Assembly (NCBI GenBank): GCA_022747635.1
Contig: JAKTNV010000001.1
Location: 46,136,446-46,200,445, forward strand
Reading direction: 5' to 3'
Origin: Hetaerina americana
Lineage: Eukaryota > Arthropoda > Insecta > Odonata > Calopterygidae
Length of the DNA stretch: 64,000 nucleotides
Positions 47,001 through 59,121 of the stretch are shown piece after piece. Below the pieces are notes generated by a model. That model saw only the letters and a list, made by a program, of their open reading frames with translations. It was not told where the DNA came from and did no database searches. The position numbers were made by a program, and so were the translations under genes. Position 1 is the stretch's first letter. Every line of letters starts with the position of its first letter.

Positions 47001-50000
47001 CCATTTAATAAACATGAATTTCCACAAAGTTGAGCCGGGAACAATTGAATATTTTGGGAATAAATGTAAAAAAACAAAGGTTATGCAGTTTTTTAGGAAG
47101 GCCAACATGGTAGGTGCATAAGAAAAAGAATTGCATTAGGCAAAGAAGCTTTCACTAGGTGGAGGGTAAAGTAATGACAGGGACATTGAGTAAGGATGTC
47201 AACAAAAGGCTCATTAAAACTTTGACATGGAGCATAGTTATGTATGACACAGAAACAGGGCCATTGGAACAGGATGATAGGCATGATGCAGTTAGAGGCT
47301 TTTAAAATATGGGTCTGAAGAAGGATCGGGAAGGCAAAGTGGGCAGAAGGGAAAACAGATGAGGAAGTGCTAGGCATGGTGGGGGAGGAGAGAGGATTGT
47401 TGGGACAAATTCAAAAGAGGCATGAAAGATGGATGCAGAGAATTTTGATTGGCAATAGAACGCTGATGGCTGTGATAGATGGGAGAATATTTGGCTAATG
47501 AGGATGGGATAGGAATAGTAAAGACACTTAGAATCAAACGAAGGCAGGAAGGATGCAGAATTGAAGGGGGCTTACTGCATTGTAAGATGTCAGGTTGTGT
47601 TTTTTTAGGGAAGGCAATAATATGTGTGTCATTTGGAACTTCATGCACTAATACTATATTTGAATTAAAACTATAGACTTCATACTTCCTTGACATGTAC
47701 TTTCTCTTCCTGGAAAGCACATGCCATTGTGCAATCCTGTTATTGTTTTCCCTTGACATTATTCTTAGTTCTCATGTTGAAATCTAATGTGTTACAAACA
47801 GAATTCATTTTTCATTGTCTTTAGAGAAGTCATATTAACAATGAATATGTACTAACTAAAGAGTTTTTTAATTTTTATTTGAAATTTCTACTACTACGAG
47901 TAAAAACCTTCAGGGTGTCACATTCCGAACATTTGCTGTGGTAAGTTTTATATCAAATTGAAATTTAATTTATGTATATTTTTCATTTTTATTTTTTCAT
48001 TCATGATATTGATGTGATGCAAAAATTTCATTCGATGCTGTGACAAAACCTGTTGATTTATTGTATTCCAATAACATGTTCATTTTTTCCTTTACAGACC
48101 CTTTCTTTGGTGCTAAATTTGATGACAAGCTCAAGTTCCATCGTAGGACTGGGTCAAACACAGCCCTCACTAACAAGGGATACACGGTGGTGAAATTGAA
48201 GTATGTTGGTCCATTATATGTATTACCTTTGACATCTATAATATTATTTCAAATTATTTGAAATTATAATATTTTAGTGTCTAATTCAAAATAAATTATT
48301 TCAATTGGAATGCATTTGCAATTGAATGCAGCGCCTTAAACTAACTTTTGAAACTCTAAGGTAATGTATGTTATACTCATGAGTTGAACAAATGTAAACA
48401 AAAGGTATTTTTATCATAATTGTTATTCTTTATATTGGATACTAAAGCCCAAAAACTAATACACCAAAATTTACTTATGATCACCCAAAACGAAATTTTA
48501 AATTCGGTTTCCACTGATTTAGTGGTTTCCCATCACCCTCCATAATGTCATCCTATGGCCATTTCAGAGAATTTCCCTCTCACCCACAGCTATGGCAGTT
48601 TCTACTGAATCTATCCTCTGTACCTACTGAATGAGTATCTTCTAGTATAACCTTTCACCAGTGGTACATGTATTTTTGCCTATAGGTCCCACTTAATTAA
48701 AAAGCCTCACTCAGAGATTGATTTTTTCAATGGCTGGGAAAATTTTGCCTGGGCTTGGTACCTAAGAACTTCAGCTTCATTGATGATCTGGCTTCTCCTA
48801 GGCTTTTTAATGCCCCCATGGTCTCATATATGTAAGCATATCTACATATTCCCTGTATTGTTTCCATTTCAGGTTAGACCTCTCAGGTGTTGTTCTTACA
48901 CATAGGCCCCTCAGAACAGGTGAGCTCTTTGAGGTCAGACTGGACAAAAGAGGAACAGAGAAAGGATATGCAAATGGAATTGGTATCACCACGCATACAC
49001 CTGAAGATGGAGAATTGCCCAATCATATGAACACTTTGAAGTATGGGTTATAGATAAAATATACATGAAATATAACTGAGATATTTTCCATCATTTAATT
49101 TATTTATGAGCGATTTCAATAAAGATAATTCAATCAATATTTATTTATTCACTTCATATAACTCTCTTTGCAGTTAACTATGAAACGGCACATCAAATTT
49201 TTGCATGAATATGATTCATTTCAATTGAACCCAATTATGTGAAGGCACTCATTTATTTTTATGAAGTCATGGTTGTTCCTAATAAAGGAAATATCATTTA
49301 TTATTTGATATTCGCTATTTTGAATTCCAATTAGTAGTGCCAATTCCATCTTTAAATTCCTTGAGAATTAATTACATGGCATAAACTTGCAAAAAGTATC
49401 AAAAAGATGAATGTTCAATATAGGTTAAAGGCTATATAACAATGCATGTTAATTATAGCATTAATAGTACTAAAATAAATGTTTGGTAAACTTTTTACAC
49501 AGGAATGGAACCTGGCTGCTCTATGGATCAGATTTATGGAGTAACAATGTAGTCCTTATTCAAAAATATGCAGCCTCCAGTGTGTATACTCTGAAGGTGA
49601 GATTATATTTAAAATGGTAACATCTAGAAAGCTAGAAAATTAGTATCCCTCCAAAGTTTGTACAATATCTTGACTAAGAAAGATACTGAGCATTTACTGA
49701 GCCAGGGTAGATGGAAGAAGAAACCATGCAGTATCAATCTTTCCCCGATTTTTAATAATTCTTGTAATAATAATAAATAATTATTATTATTGCTATTATC
49801 ATTAATGACCAATAATTTCATTTTGTGGAATTTTACAATTTTATGGCATGCATTCTGCCTAGTGTATCCATTCCAAGAAAGACTTAAACCTTACTATTAC
49901 TTCCATTCCCAAATAATTCTAGCACTCCAAATTAGTTTTATTGCTTTTTGTTTACTTTGTTTTAAATGTATTTTAGCATTATGCTGATAGATCAATCAAA

Positions 50001-50716
50001 GTAGGATGTAAGCTATCACAGGCCTATCCAATTATGAAGAAAAGAAATGGAATTCAAGGTTTAATAAATATTTTTTGGCAAAGATTTTCTATAGGCAAAG
50101 ATTTTCTATAGGCAAAGATTTTCAACAATCATTTTAAAAGCACCACTTAAATACATGTAGCTAATAAAAGCTAATTAGGTGCCAACATATACACGTATAT
50201 TGAAATTCTGCAACAGATGAGATTTTATCAAGTGATGAATGAATGCTACATAATGATGTAGTGAGATGGATAATGTCTTATTCATTAATTAACAGTACTC
50301 ATCATTCATTTCTAGCAATAATAAATGTCATTTAAGTACCAAATTTTATTTACTGATATAATGTCCATTTGTTCAACCTGATTGAAAATGGACCGATTTA
50401 GTACTGCCTCACACACAAAAAATCAACACTTATAACCAAAGCAATCCTTAGCTCATCTTTGGATGATAAACTCACAACCCTCTTAAAAAATTGACTTCAA
50501 AAATAATCCTAAAATATAATTAATCATTTTATCCTTTGCATGAAGGCCGGAGACCGAATGGGTGTCATGAAATCTGACACTGGAGCCTTGCATTTCTTCA
50601 TCAATGGAGTTGATCAAGGTCCTGCAGCCTCAAACATCCCTGAAGAGGTGTATGGAGTATACGAGCTCTATGGTGATGCTACTCAAGCCACCATCTTACA
50701 TTCTAGTTATTCATGA
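44088..50716 (+). CDS. gene C: divergent secreted single-NHR-domain protein
   Basis: Proposed CDS: join(44088..44355, 48098..48200, 48873..49040, 49503..49596, 50546..50716), 804 nt, 267 residues, GT-AG introns with the same phases (1,2,2,0) as A, B and D. An in-frame ATG at 44,043 would add 15 polar residues; 44,088 is preferred because it gives a clean signal peptide (MIERFLICLTICGLVTS) and aligns with the starts of the others. The two cysteines and the N-x-S in NESGEW are kept, with little other identity in exon 1. The NHR domain is typical: KFHRRTGSN, VVLTHRPLRTGELFEVRLDK, GIGITTHTP, NGTWLLY, AGDRMGVMKSDTGALHFFIN, then GVDQGPAASNIPEEVYGVYELYG. Its DQGPAA.N.P wording is nearer to classical NHR domains than that of the others, so C may be the ancestral-like member. 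Intron 1 (3.7 kb) holds a LINE remnant. AATAAA is at 50,915. Confidence 0.88.
44356..45940. other. gene C intron 1, 5' part, nothing recognised
   Basis: Intronic AT-rich sequence without identifiable repeat or coding region up to the LINE remnant that begins near 45,945. Confidence 0.45.
45945..47700 (+). mobile_element. LINE remnant, family 1, in gene C intron 1
   Basis: The open piece 45887-46192 contains HREEEVDRVNDQQEEILASV, then MMGDWNATAGEG and GTRNDRGEKA, the apurinic-type endonuclease region parallel to 55.8-56.0 kb; NMPGDSE follows near 46,225. From about 47,050 to 47,600 the C-terminal end is present (KQMRKC, AWWGRRED and related wording in broken frames). The RT core is deleted or unreadable. 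Same strand as gene C. Confidence 0.65.
46886..47050. repeat. 165-bp hairpin element with 12-bp flanking repeats
   Basis: A perfect 26-bp inverted repeat (46,898-46,923 with 46,971-46,996) encloses a 47-nt loop. ATTTTGGGAATA occurs on both sides (46,874-46,885 and 47,051-47,062) and fits a target-site duplication. The loop contains CTGATGA (46,929) and GAAAC (46,951), the conserved cores of a hammerhead ribozyme, with a weak stem between. It is a non-autonomous insertion inside the LINE remnant. Confidence 0.65.
50075..50124. repeat. short tandem repeat in gene C intron 4
   Basis: An 18-bp unit (TTTTCTATAGGCAAAGAT) is repeated a little under three times. Confidence 0.85.
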
Positions 50717-51299
50717 TTTCCTGGCATTTTCAATGTTAATTACTTCAAGCCAATTAATATATACCACCTGGTGAATTATGTGAAAACTTGTGTTGGAAAT
50801 TGAAGTTCAATTATTAACTTCAAATTATATACTTTATGTCCCCCTGAAACCAACTGATAATTTAAATGAAGAAAAAATTTCACTGACTTTTTCAATTAAA
50901 ATTATATAAGTGGAAATAAATTGAGAATTTTCTAAAGATTGTATTGGCTTTGTGTTAAATTTACATGAACTGACTAATAGTTGAATATCCCTATTTTATC
51001 CATTAAAAAAGTGTTTGTATCTACTCATAAGTTCACTTCTATTTAGCAGAGTGAGTAATTGTCTTTGCTTGAGAGAAAAGTATTGAGACAAAAGGACAAA
51101 ATTTGCATGCCAGAGGAAATTATCTTGGAAGCTGGGGAACATAGCTTTTCATACTGGATCGCAGAAATAAAATGTACCTGTGAAATGCTCAGCCTCCTGA
51201 ATTTTCCATACAAAGGAATGTTCATTAGATAATCAATTGCCACTAGAATAACCAACCTAAAAGTTGACTTGATAGGTGTGTGTTGAGCTAAGGCTTATG

Positions 51300-51440
51300 T
51301 CATGAGCAATTCATAATCAGGGTATGGGTTCCTTTTCAAGTGATGCCTGTGATTTCCAAGGTACCTGAAAAATGACACAGCTTGGGTGAAGCTAGGGATG
51401 TGTGAAGTGAGACCTGAACCTTAACCCTCTGGTTTCTATA
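51300..51440 (-). repeat. SINE body fragment
   Basis: The order TGGGTTCCTTTTC, GATTTCCAAGGTACCTGAAA, ATGACACAGCTTGGGTG is parallel to the body of the SINE at 32,270-32,350. The tRNA-like head is degenerate. Confidence 0.5.
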
Positions 51441-52585
51441 TGATTCATACGTGCTTTCCGCTACTACTTCATGGTCACCGAAAGAAGGGGGAGATTATTT
51501 ACTCCAGCTTGCTCACAGCAATGCACACGTACAAATACACATGCTTACATTTGGTCAAATATCCTTCAATCCCTTCTAATGCTATTAAGGTACAAATACC
51601 GGTCTCGAATCGAGACTGGTTGCAAGATGTGTGATATTAGTGTACCAATGCCAGTAAGGAGTTCATGCTTGCATTTATTTGAAATCGAAGGCTTAATTCT
51701 CTTAAAAACTAAAAACGACTCAGTAAACCAAAATATCCAAATTAAAATATAGAGAAACGCTTGTAACGCCCGCGTTACTTACAAAATAGTGTTCATACGT
51801 AAAAAATGTGCAATTGGATGAGGTTACGAAATTTTCCGCCCAATCTCAACAAGCGTTCTTTCTTTGCAAGAGAAACTACGGCGGCGCTTACACTTTGACG
51901 TGTTTGGTATTTTATTTCCAAGAAAATGGAGTATATTTTTGTCTGACATGGGAAAAGTAGACCTTCTTGGGCAATCATCTATCAAGGGGGAAAATCTAAA
52001 AGTGTCCATCACTGTAGCATCTGAGACAAATAATCGGGAAAAAAACGTATGCTAATCTTAAAAAATGACCTCGATCGGTTCTTACGCATTATTGCTATTA
52101 TTATATCATCTTTTGCTCAGAAGGACAAACAAATATGGATTTTATTTGGGATGTACTGAGTCATGGCCGGGAATTTAACTCCGAAGCTTCTATCCAGTAC
52201 CTAGGCGAAAGCTCCTCACATTGGTTTACTAAACCACCGGTTTTTTATACTTAACAAAAATATTAAAATTGAAAAAATATTGAATTAGAAAACGCGAAAA
52301 ATTATTGCGTTATTTTTGTGAAGTGGGAACTGCGCGGTCGCTGTTGTATAAACTAAAACCCCTGTGGAAGGCAAAGTAGGTAGCTAAGTATGTAGCCATG
52401 TTCGTGTAAGAAGTAACTAGGGATGATGGCGTGACAGATAATTTTTTCTCTATTCAGTGTTAATTCCCTCACCCTCTGATAGCTTCTCTGATTTACGCCC
52501 TACTTAATTTGTCTCTAATGTACCTGTCTCTTGGTCTTCCTTATGGGATCTTCCCTTCAATTTCCCCTCCCATTATATTTCTTTC
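51441..52585. other. intergenic, nothing recognised
   Basis: Several overlapping short frames on both strands (for example 51793-52055) have no motif and look like chance. Confidence 0.4.
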
Positions 52586-52589
52586 TCTC

Positions 52590-52705
52590 CTCATAGACCA
52601 CAACCTTGACGTGAGGGAAAGGCTTGGGCGTTCTGATAAAGTTAGAGCTGTGATGGCGGGAGCAATGATAATTCTGTGAAGCAAAGCATGTTAATTTACG
52701 TCTTT
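52590..52705 (+). mobile_element. 5' leader fragment of LINE family 1
   Basis: CCACAACCTTGACGTG, AGGCTTGGGCGTT and AGAGCTGTGATGGCGGGAGC follow the order of the leader at 56.75-56.65 kb (minus). Confidence 0.6.
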
Positions 52706-53325
52706 GCCATTCACCTCAAATCCTTTGATGCCCAATTCTTTGGCTTCTTTTACTTCCTCTTCTAGATACACGAATTTTCTCACGAGGATCGTGAATTGTG
52801 GGACGAGATAGTGACAGCTACTGATGATTCTGAGAGAAGATTATATTTCAACCTTCTTTAAGAAATTATTCATAGGATTCTGCGCAGAGTGCTTCTGGTT
52901 TTCCAGTAAATTATTTTGTAGCAGACTATAAGTGAAGAATTTAGAGAAATTCTTTTGAAATGGCCTGCTGATCTTCTTAAGCCCTTCGGCGTGTGAATAC
53001 AAATAATTCTGCGTCACCTTATAATAGCACCAAGACTTTCTCTCACTGCGACGCTTATCACCCAGAATGGCGTGAGCTACGTGTATCATATTATCACTGA
53101 TGTTCTTGCGGAAATACGGGTAGGTAGCACAATTGTAAAATTACAGAAGACACCGTTGTATACTCTTGCAATATTAAAAATAAAGTAATAATTATACGGA
53201 ATCATAGCCTACGTTACATTTTGCTCGAGTGATTGCATACATAGAATAGAACTCGTATCGTACTAGCGCTGGCGAAAGGTTGCATTCTTGTCTAACTTCT
53301 TCGTCTATTTTCGCTTATATTTTCC
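52706..53325. other. intergenic, nothing recognised
   Basis: An 82-codon minus frame at 52841-53089 has no recognised motif. Confidence 0.4.
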
Positions 53326-53329
53326 TTCA

Positions 53330-53560
53330 GTTTTACATTAGCATGATCATTACCTAATCCTTGTATAGCTGATCGATTCTTCAGTTGAGGTAGTCCATTT
53401 TAAGAGCTTCTAGTAACTTGAACATCTTTTTCCAATTTGCATCGTCGAAGGTCTTTTCCAAGTCCACGAATGCCACATGGACGATGCTGTCACAATGAAG
53501 GAAGAAGAGGACTTCATCTTATTCTTTATCATACTGAAGAACAGCCATCCAAATATAACG
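53330..53560 (-). mobile_element. LINE reverse-transcriptase fragment
   Basis: The minus strand reads VAFVDLEKTFDDANWKKMF near 53,480-53,430, the RT block around the first catalytic aspartate (compare CFVDFEKAFDRVNWGKL at 54.5 kb). Confidence 0.65.
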
Positions 53561-54240
53561 AATGAGACTGACCTTAGTTATGGGAGCGTATAGAAAATCA
53601 TTCACGAAGAACTGCAGACGATGCCAAAAGTGTGAGCACGCTGTATTCAACCACTACGGATTCCTTTACAGAAGCAAACTCAACCGGCAAACAAAATGAT
53701 GTGGCTTTTAAATTTTGCCGCATCCAACCTATACTCCGATCTCGCCCCAAATGACCAAAGCTCAAAAAACCATTTCGGGGTCGGAAATTTAACAATATAA
53801 ATGACCTCATTCAAGAGTCTAACAATGGTTTACAACGCAATCCGCAGAGTTATACAATAACGGCCTTCGGAAGGTCAAGTAATGCTGGGAGAAAAGTATT
53901 ACTCAGGATGGTGACTATGTAGAGAAGTCTTAGGAATAAAAAATTCAAATTAAGTTTCTATTTTCATTTTTTTTGTATAATTAAAAGTTTATGATACCCC
54001 CTTGTAAGCTAGCATTATTTATACTTTTAATTATTCTATTTTTCTGTCGATAGTCGCAGTAAAATTTTCTCTCATGTGTTTTTCCTCCAGTATCTTCTGC
54101 TTCGAACTGGGTCCCCATGTCACTTTTTCCATTCTCTTGTATATGAATTAGCTGTCTAGGAGGAGGAGGAGACTAGGGTGCCGTCAGTTTGGTATCTTGG
54201 CCTATCCCGTGCTATATTTAATAAGTTATTATAAGGTAAT

Positions 54241-55056
54241 CTACCGGTTAAGGTAGGTTTCATATATTTCCTCCGCATACAGGTTGAACAGCAACTGTGA
54301 TAATGGGCAACCCTGCCTTACACCTCTTCCTAACGCTGCCCATCCGGACTCCCCGTTCCCCACTCGCACCTGAGCAGTCTGAGACATGTACAGGTAGCGG
54401 ATTAGCCTCCTATCTCTCCAACCTATTCCTATTTTCTGCAATATACTCACTAGTTTTCCCCAATTCACTCTATCAAACGCTTTTTCGAAATCTACGAAAC
54501 AGGCAAATACATCCTGGTTGTATTCTATATTCCTCTCGATTAATAATCTCATTACTGCAATGGCATCACGAGTACCTCTCCCCTTCCTAAACCCAAACTG
54601 ATAATCCCCTAAGTAATCATTTGCCCTACTCTCTATCCTTTTGTTTATGATCCTGAGAACAACTTCAGCTGCGTGGGATATCAAACTTATCGTCCTGTAG
54701 TCCTCACATGATTTAGCCTTTACCTTTTTCGGAATAGGAACTAAAACTGATCTCACAAAGTCTTCCGGCCAGATTCCTTCCTCATAAATACTAAGAATCA
54801 GCGCATATAGTCTCTTCCTCCCACATTTGCCTAAACATTTCAGCAGTTCCGCAGGAATGTTATCCACCCCCACGGCCTTATTTAGCTTCATCTCCCTTAA
54901 TGCCCTTTCTATCTCATCGTCTAGTATGCCTGGACCTAAGCTACCTTTCTCTACGTCATGTTGCTTTTCTATGTCTAACTTTGTTGGTCTAAGTTCTTTA
55001 CTATACAGTTCTTCTATATATTCCTTCCATCTCTCTTGGATATTTCCTTTGTCCAC
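54241..55056 (-). pseudogene. LINE reverse transcriptase, N-terminal two thirds
   Basis: This 271-codon piece carries reverse-transcriptase motifs in order: VGVDNIPAELLK, the VPIPKK and DYRTISLIS region, YQFGFRKGRGTRDAI, CFVDFEKAFDRVNW (first catalytic aspartate) and GVRQGCPLSQLLFNLYAE. The YADD block and the thumb are missing after 54,241. Upstream it is separated from the endonuclease/linker frame by a single stop codon. It cannot be active. Confidence 0.85.
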
Positions 55057-55128
55057 TATTATCTTACCCGCTTCATCTCTAACTCTTAGCTTAGATCTTC
55101 CTTTCTTACATCCCGATAAAGATTTAAC

Positions 55129-55707
55129 TTATTTAACTTTGCTGTACAGTGCACCAATTTCACCCTTCCTCTGCAAACCTTCCCTATTCTCGCACTGCGT
55201 CTTCCACCATGCTTCTTTTGCTTTATTTGTAGCCCGCCTCAATTTATTGTTTAACTCTTTGTACTTCATTTTGCCTATCTCTGTATTTACATTCTTCCAT
55301 TTTCTCCTCTCATCCATCTTTGTAATCATCTCATCCGTGATCCATGGTTTCCTAGTCCTTTTCGCGTTAACGGTTCCAATGGTGTCTTTTGCGGCTTTAG
55401 ATAACCCTCTCTTGATACTTACCCATTTTTCTTCAATAGTACCTAGCCCTTTACCATCCTCCATAATTTCCTCTACCGCCTGTTTGTACTCCTTCCTTTT
55501 CAAACCATGTAATTCTTCTACATTCCATTTTCTAACTCGCCGCCCCTGCCTTATCTTTTTGAAACGGACTCTACATTTTATATCAATTAAATTGTGGTCA
55601 GAGTCCGCATCTGCTCCCGGGAAGCTGTGCGAATTTATCACACTGTTCCTAAACCTGTGTCTAGCCAGGATATAATCTAGCTGATACCTTTCTGAGTCAC
55701 CTGGCAT
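55129..55707 (-). pseudogene. LINE endonuclease C-terminus and linker
   Basis: MPGDSERYQLDYILARHRFR and the following DADSDHNLIDIKCRVRFKK represent the last motifs (SDH) of the apurinic-type endonuclease, then a basic linker. The frame is the same as the RT piece apart from the TAA at 55,129. Confidence 0.85.
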
Positions 55708-55760
55708 TTTCCATGTATACCTGCGTCTTTTGTGGTGTCTAAACCAAGTGTTGGTGATGA

Positions 55761-56290
55761 CTAACCCCTGTCTCTGCAGAACTCAACTGCTTTCTCCCCG
55801 TGGTCATTCCTCGTGCCTAAACCGTAGTCACCCACCTCATAACCATCTCTTCCTTCGCCTACCGTCGCATTCCAATCCCACATCACTATCAAATGTTTCC
55901 CTGCGGGAACACACTCAATTATGTCCTCTAACGGATCGTACATCCTATCGACCTCTTCCTCTGTATGGTTGCTCGGTGGCATGTATACCTGAATAATAAC
56001 TAAGTTCGTCGGTTGTGCTTTTATCTCCACTAGTAGTATTCTACCCGTTACCTGCTCTATGTTGACTACGCTTCTTCCTACCTCTTCATTTAATATTATG
56101 GCAAACCCTCGTTGGCTCTCGTCCCCGCCGCTGTATATTATTCTATACTGATCACTCAAGTAATCCCCGCTATCCTTCCATCTCACCTCGCATAGACCTA
56201 AAATATCTATTTTTCCCCTTTCCATCTCTCGCTTAACATTCTCCAGTTTCCCTGTCGTCATCATTGTCCTAATATTCCACGTTCCAATTC
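55761..56290 (-). pseudogene. LINE endonuclease N-terminus
   Basis: About 56,290 reads GTWNIRTM, the first endonuclease motif, then DILGLCEVRWKDSG with the catalytic glutamate, VYMPPSNHTEEEVDRMYD, and DWNATVGEG with the catalytic aspartate and asparagine. The frame ends at CRDRG through a frameshift just before the NTW.RHH motif that follows in this family. Confidence 0.85.
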
Positions 56291-57019
56291 AAACTTATTT
56301 GGTCTTGTTCACCTGCGTCTTCTGTCCCGTTGCTTTTGGTTTTCCCTTGCAAGGGTTTCGTGGGATGACGACCGCGGAAGCCTTGCCTCCCCAGCTGCCG
56401 GGCACGGCACACGGCCGATTGGGCCGAGCCCCGTAATTGCCAGGACTCTGGATTGTCCATCATATCTATCTTGGGAATGATAATTGAGGTGGTTTCCCGT
56501 TGCCTTCCTCAATTGTGTTTTTAATGTGACACCATCACTTATTGGCCGCCCCTCTAGGGTCAGACACCATTGCAGCCGCCTCACTGAGGAACAGACGCTG
56601 CGTGGACTACCTTTCGTCTGGCTCCTAACCTTCGACCTATCTGGCATGGATGACCCTTTTTTTATTATTACTCCCGCCAGCACAGCTCTAGGGGTCACCG
56701 GAAGGCACAAGCCCTTCCACCACGTCAAGGTTGTAGTCCGGGGAGGGATTTAATATGTATCTGATGTTATTTGAAGAGGGTGATGACCACGGCCCCAATT
56801 TTTTTATTATATAATTCTATCAGTATTTTTCCAGCGGCATCCCGTGTTCCCATTTCGAACTATCTCACACTGCCTTACTCTCGGCCCTCTCCGACCAAGG
56901 CGTTCCGGTCCCTAATCACTATTAACCTATACTTCCCTTTAACTGCTCCTATAACCTCTTCCAATTACTGAAGTAAAACTATTTCAATGTCACTTATGAC
57001 ATTTTAGTACCCTGCAAGC

Positions 57020-58280
57020 CATCACTGGGGTGTGTGAAAGGGGGTGAATACACACCAGACTAATTTTGACCCGAATATGACCCTACCGCGGTCGGACAAT
57101 ATTATTCTGATCCCTTACCATTTGTGAGATAAATGACATCTTAAATCTATCTGTTCTTAACTTGACCTCTCTAATTTTATTGAAATGACCTTGCCAACCG
57201 AAGTACGGTGGGAGTAATAATACATATTTAACATCACCGCTAAAGACACATCCTTCCAATTTATGCAAGAGATTTAATCTGTAATTTACCCTTCGCTCCG
57301 TGAGCGATTCCCAGCCTAGCTCCTCTCATTATTTTGATATGCAACTCAATTTGTCATAGTAACGTTTTACATGGGCATCGGTTGACCGGAACGATTTGTT
57401 AAGCTATCGGAAACATTCAGTGAGACGATGGTTAAGATGCTTTGTAAGAAGGAATTTCATAAGTTAGCTTTTTCCAAACTGCTGATTTCTCTTTCGCCTT
57501 TATCAATTTAAGTGAATTAACAGTTGACTTATTTCCCTGAAACTCTTTGGTGTAGGACCAAATGCTTTCGGTTTCTCTTTCAAATTTGCCATTAATCTTT
57601 TCCTTTTGAAGTCGCTTACGACTTTCCGAAATTCCTTCTTTGTATTTTCCCTAGATACCATGTAATCACAAGTCATTTCATTCCTTTTGTCACTAGAGAT
57701 AACATCTCTAATATTTTTCATGTTGTCGGGACATAACCTTTGACCTCCTAATGCTTTTATAACCCATCCATTGTTCCATCTAGGTTCCGTTTTATCATAC
57801 ATAAAGTTACTGGGAATAAATTTGTTGAATGTTGAGCGCGTGATCTCAAGGAAGTGATTCCACATATCCACAGTATTTCAGTGATTACTATATTTCTTAA
57901 AATTTGAAATTTTGCTCTGTAGCACGCATTTTATACCATTATAGTCCCCTTCTTCAAAAAAGTAAATTTTTCTTTTAGGCTTCTTATTTCTGACCCCATG
58001 GAGCGAACACTAAGCCACAGAGCATTTACAGCCCTGTGGTCACGAATTCCTTTTATAGTTTCTACAGTTAAGACATTAAAGGGTATGTTAGTTGCTATAA
58101 AATCAAAAATACTATCGTCCCTAGTAGATGAAGTGACAAGTTGATGCAAGGAGTTCATCGTTGAAGAATTCAGTAGCGACTTGCTGATATCTTGGCATTT
58201 AACTCCTGTTTTAAAACTACATGTGCTCGAATCAATAGATGGGACATTAAAATCTCCACCGATTATAAAGTCGCGATCAC
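57020..58280 (-). mobile_element. CR1/jockey-like LINE remnant (family 2), RT deleted
   Basis: From high to low coordinates the minus strand reads DFIIGGDFNVPSID (endonuclease, about 58,270), STRDDSIFDFIATN and IRDHRAV (endonuclease end, 58,130-58,020), a linker piece at 57,871-57,503, and then directly the C-terminal segment KMSFISQMVRDQNNIVRPR (about 57,150). The reverse transcriptase is missing between them. It is the same family as 9,940-11,250. Confidence 0.65.
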
Positions 58281-58324
58281 ATTATTGGGATAAGATATAA
58301 GTATACCTGCATAATGTATATGCA

Positions 58325-58425
58325 ACCTTATATATACATATATATACAATAGTATATATATATATACACACAATAGTATATATATACAATAGTATATATA
58401 TATATATATATGTACCTATATACAC
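58325..58425. repeat. AT microsatellite with ACAATAGT spacers
   Basis: (TA)n runs are interrupted several times by CACAATAGTA or ACAATAGTA. Confidence 0.9.
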
Positions 58426-59107
58426 GTATGGACGCCAAGGACGCGGTTAATCAATGAATTACTGGTGTGTCATTCTACATTAATATGATAAAGCATTCAG
58501 ATAGCTTATTATCACCGCATAACATGGCAGCAATACTGCGGAGCTCACATTTACAGGAAAACAATATACGAGCACGTATAATGCAGAGAGAAAAAGTTAT
58601 TCCAGCGAAATTTCTCATATCAGTTAACCGGGCACAAACTGAAGTGGCTTCCACTGATTACATAGAATGACGGGAAGATTCAACTAGGGTGTCCCGGCCA
58701 TAATTACTTTCTCTATGTATTCCAGTTATACCACTTCATTTCTGATGCTGGTTATCCCAGTAGTGCTGAGTATCTATATCCTCCATTCACAACAAACATA
58801 CACAGAGTCCGTGATGTGTTATTTGCGTAGTTTAACGGGAAAATAGCCGGAAAAATATAAGGAATGAAGTTTTCTTTATTTTCTTTGTCTGTTAATTCAA
58901 GTACATGAGTAAGTGAAAAGGCAGGGCTCCCCTAAATAACAATGAAATTATCGTTATAATCATACTTTTTCCTCCAGGGCGTTTACCAAAAATGGAAAAT
59001 GAATTTGAAAGACTCATTTGTTGGCTATAAACCTTTATGAACACAAAATAAACAACCCAGAGTCTACTTTAGTGCTCGCCCTTTTTCAAAAACGTCATAT
59101 AATATCG
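58426..59107. other. 3' flank of gene D, nothing recognised
   Basis: The 67-codon frame at 58467-58670 shows no motif. No repeat was identified. Confidence 0.4.
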
Positions 59108-59121
59108 TTTATTTATCACAA

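Larger units (their letters stand above)
54241..56757 (-). mobile_element. youngest LINE copy (family 1), 3' truncated
   Basis: On the minus strand a 5' leader starts near 56,757, followed by an endonuclease and a reverse transcriptase in one intended frame. Only two lesions are seen in the coding part: a frameshift near 55,760 and one in-frame TAA at 55,129-55,131. It stops at 54,241 before the YADD motif, which is unusual because LINEs are normally cut at the 5' end. It is the best template for recognising the other family-1 fragments in the window. Confidence 0.85.

Noticed and set aside
51793..52055. Overlapping open frames on both strands near 52 kb
   Set aside because: Three frames cover the same DNA, and none has a motif or splice context.
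54827..55675. 282-codon plus-strand open frame as a gene
   Set aside because: It is the antisense shadow of the LINE reverse transcriptase and linker, which carry real motifs on the minus strand.
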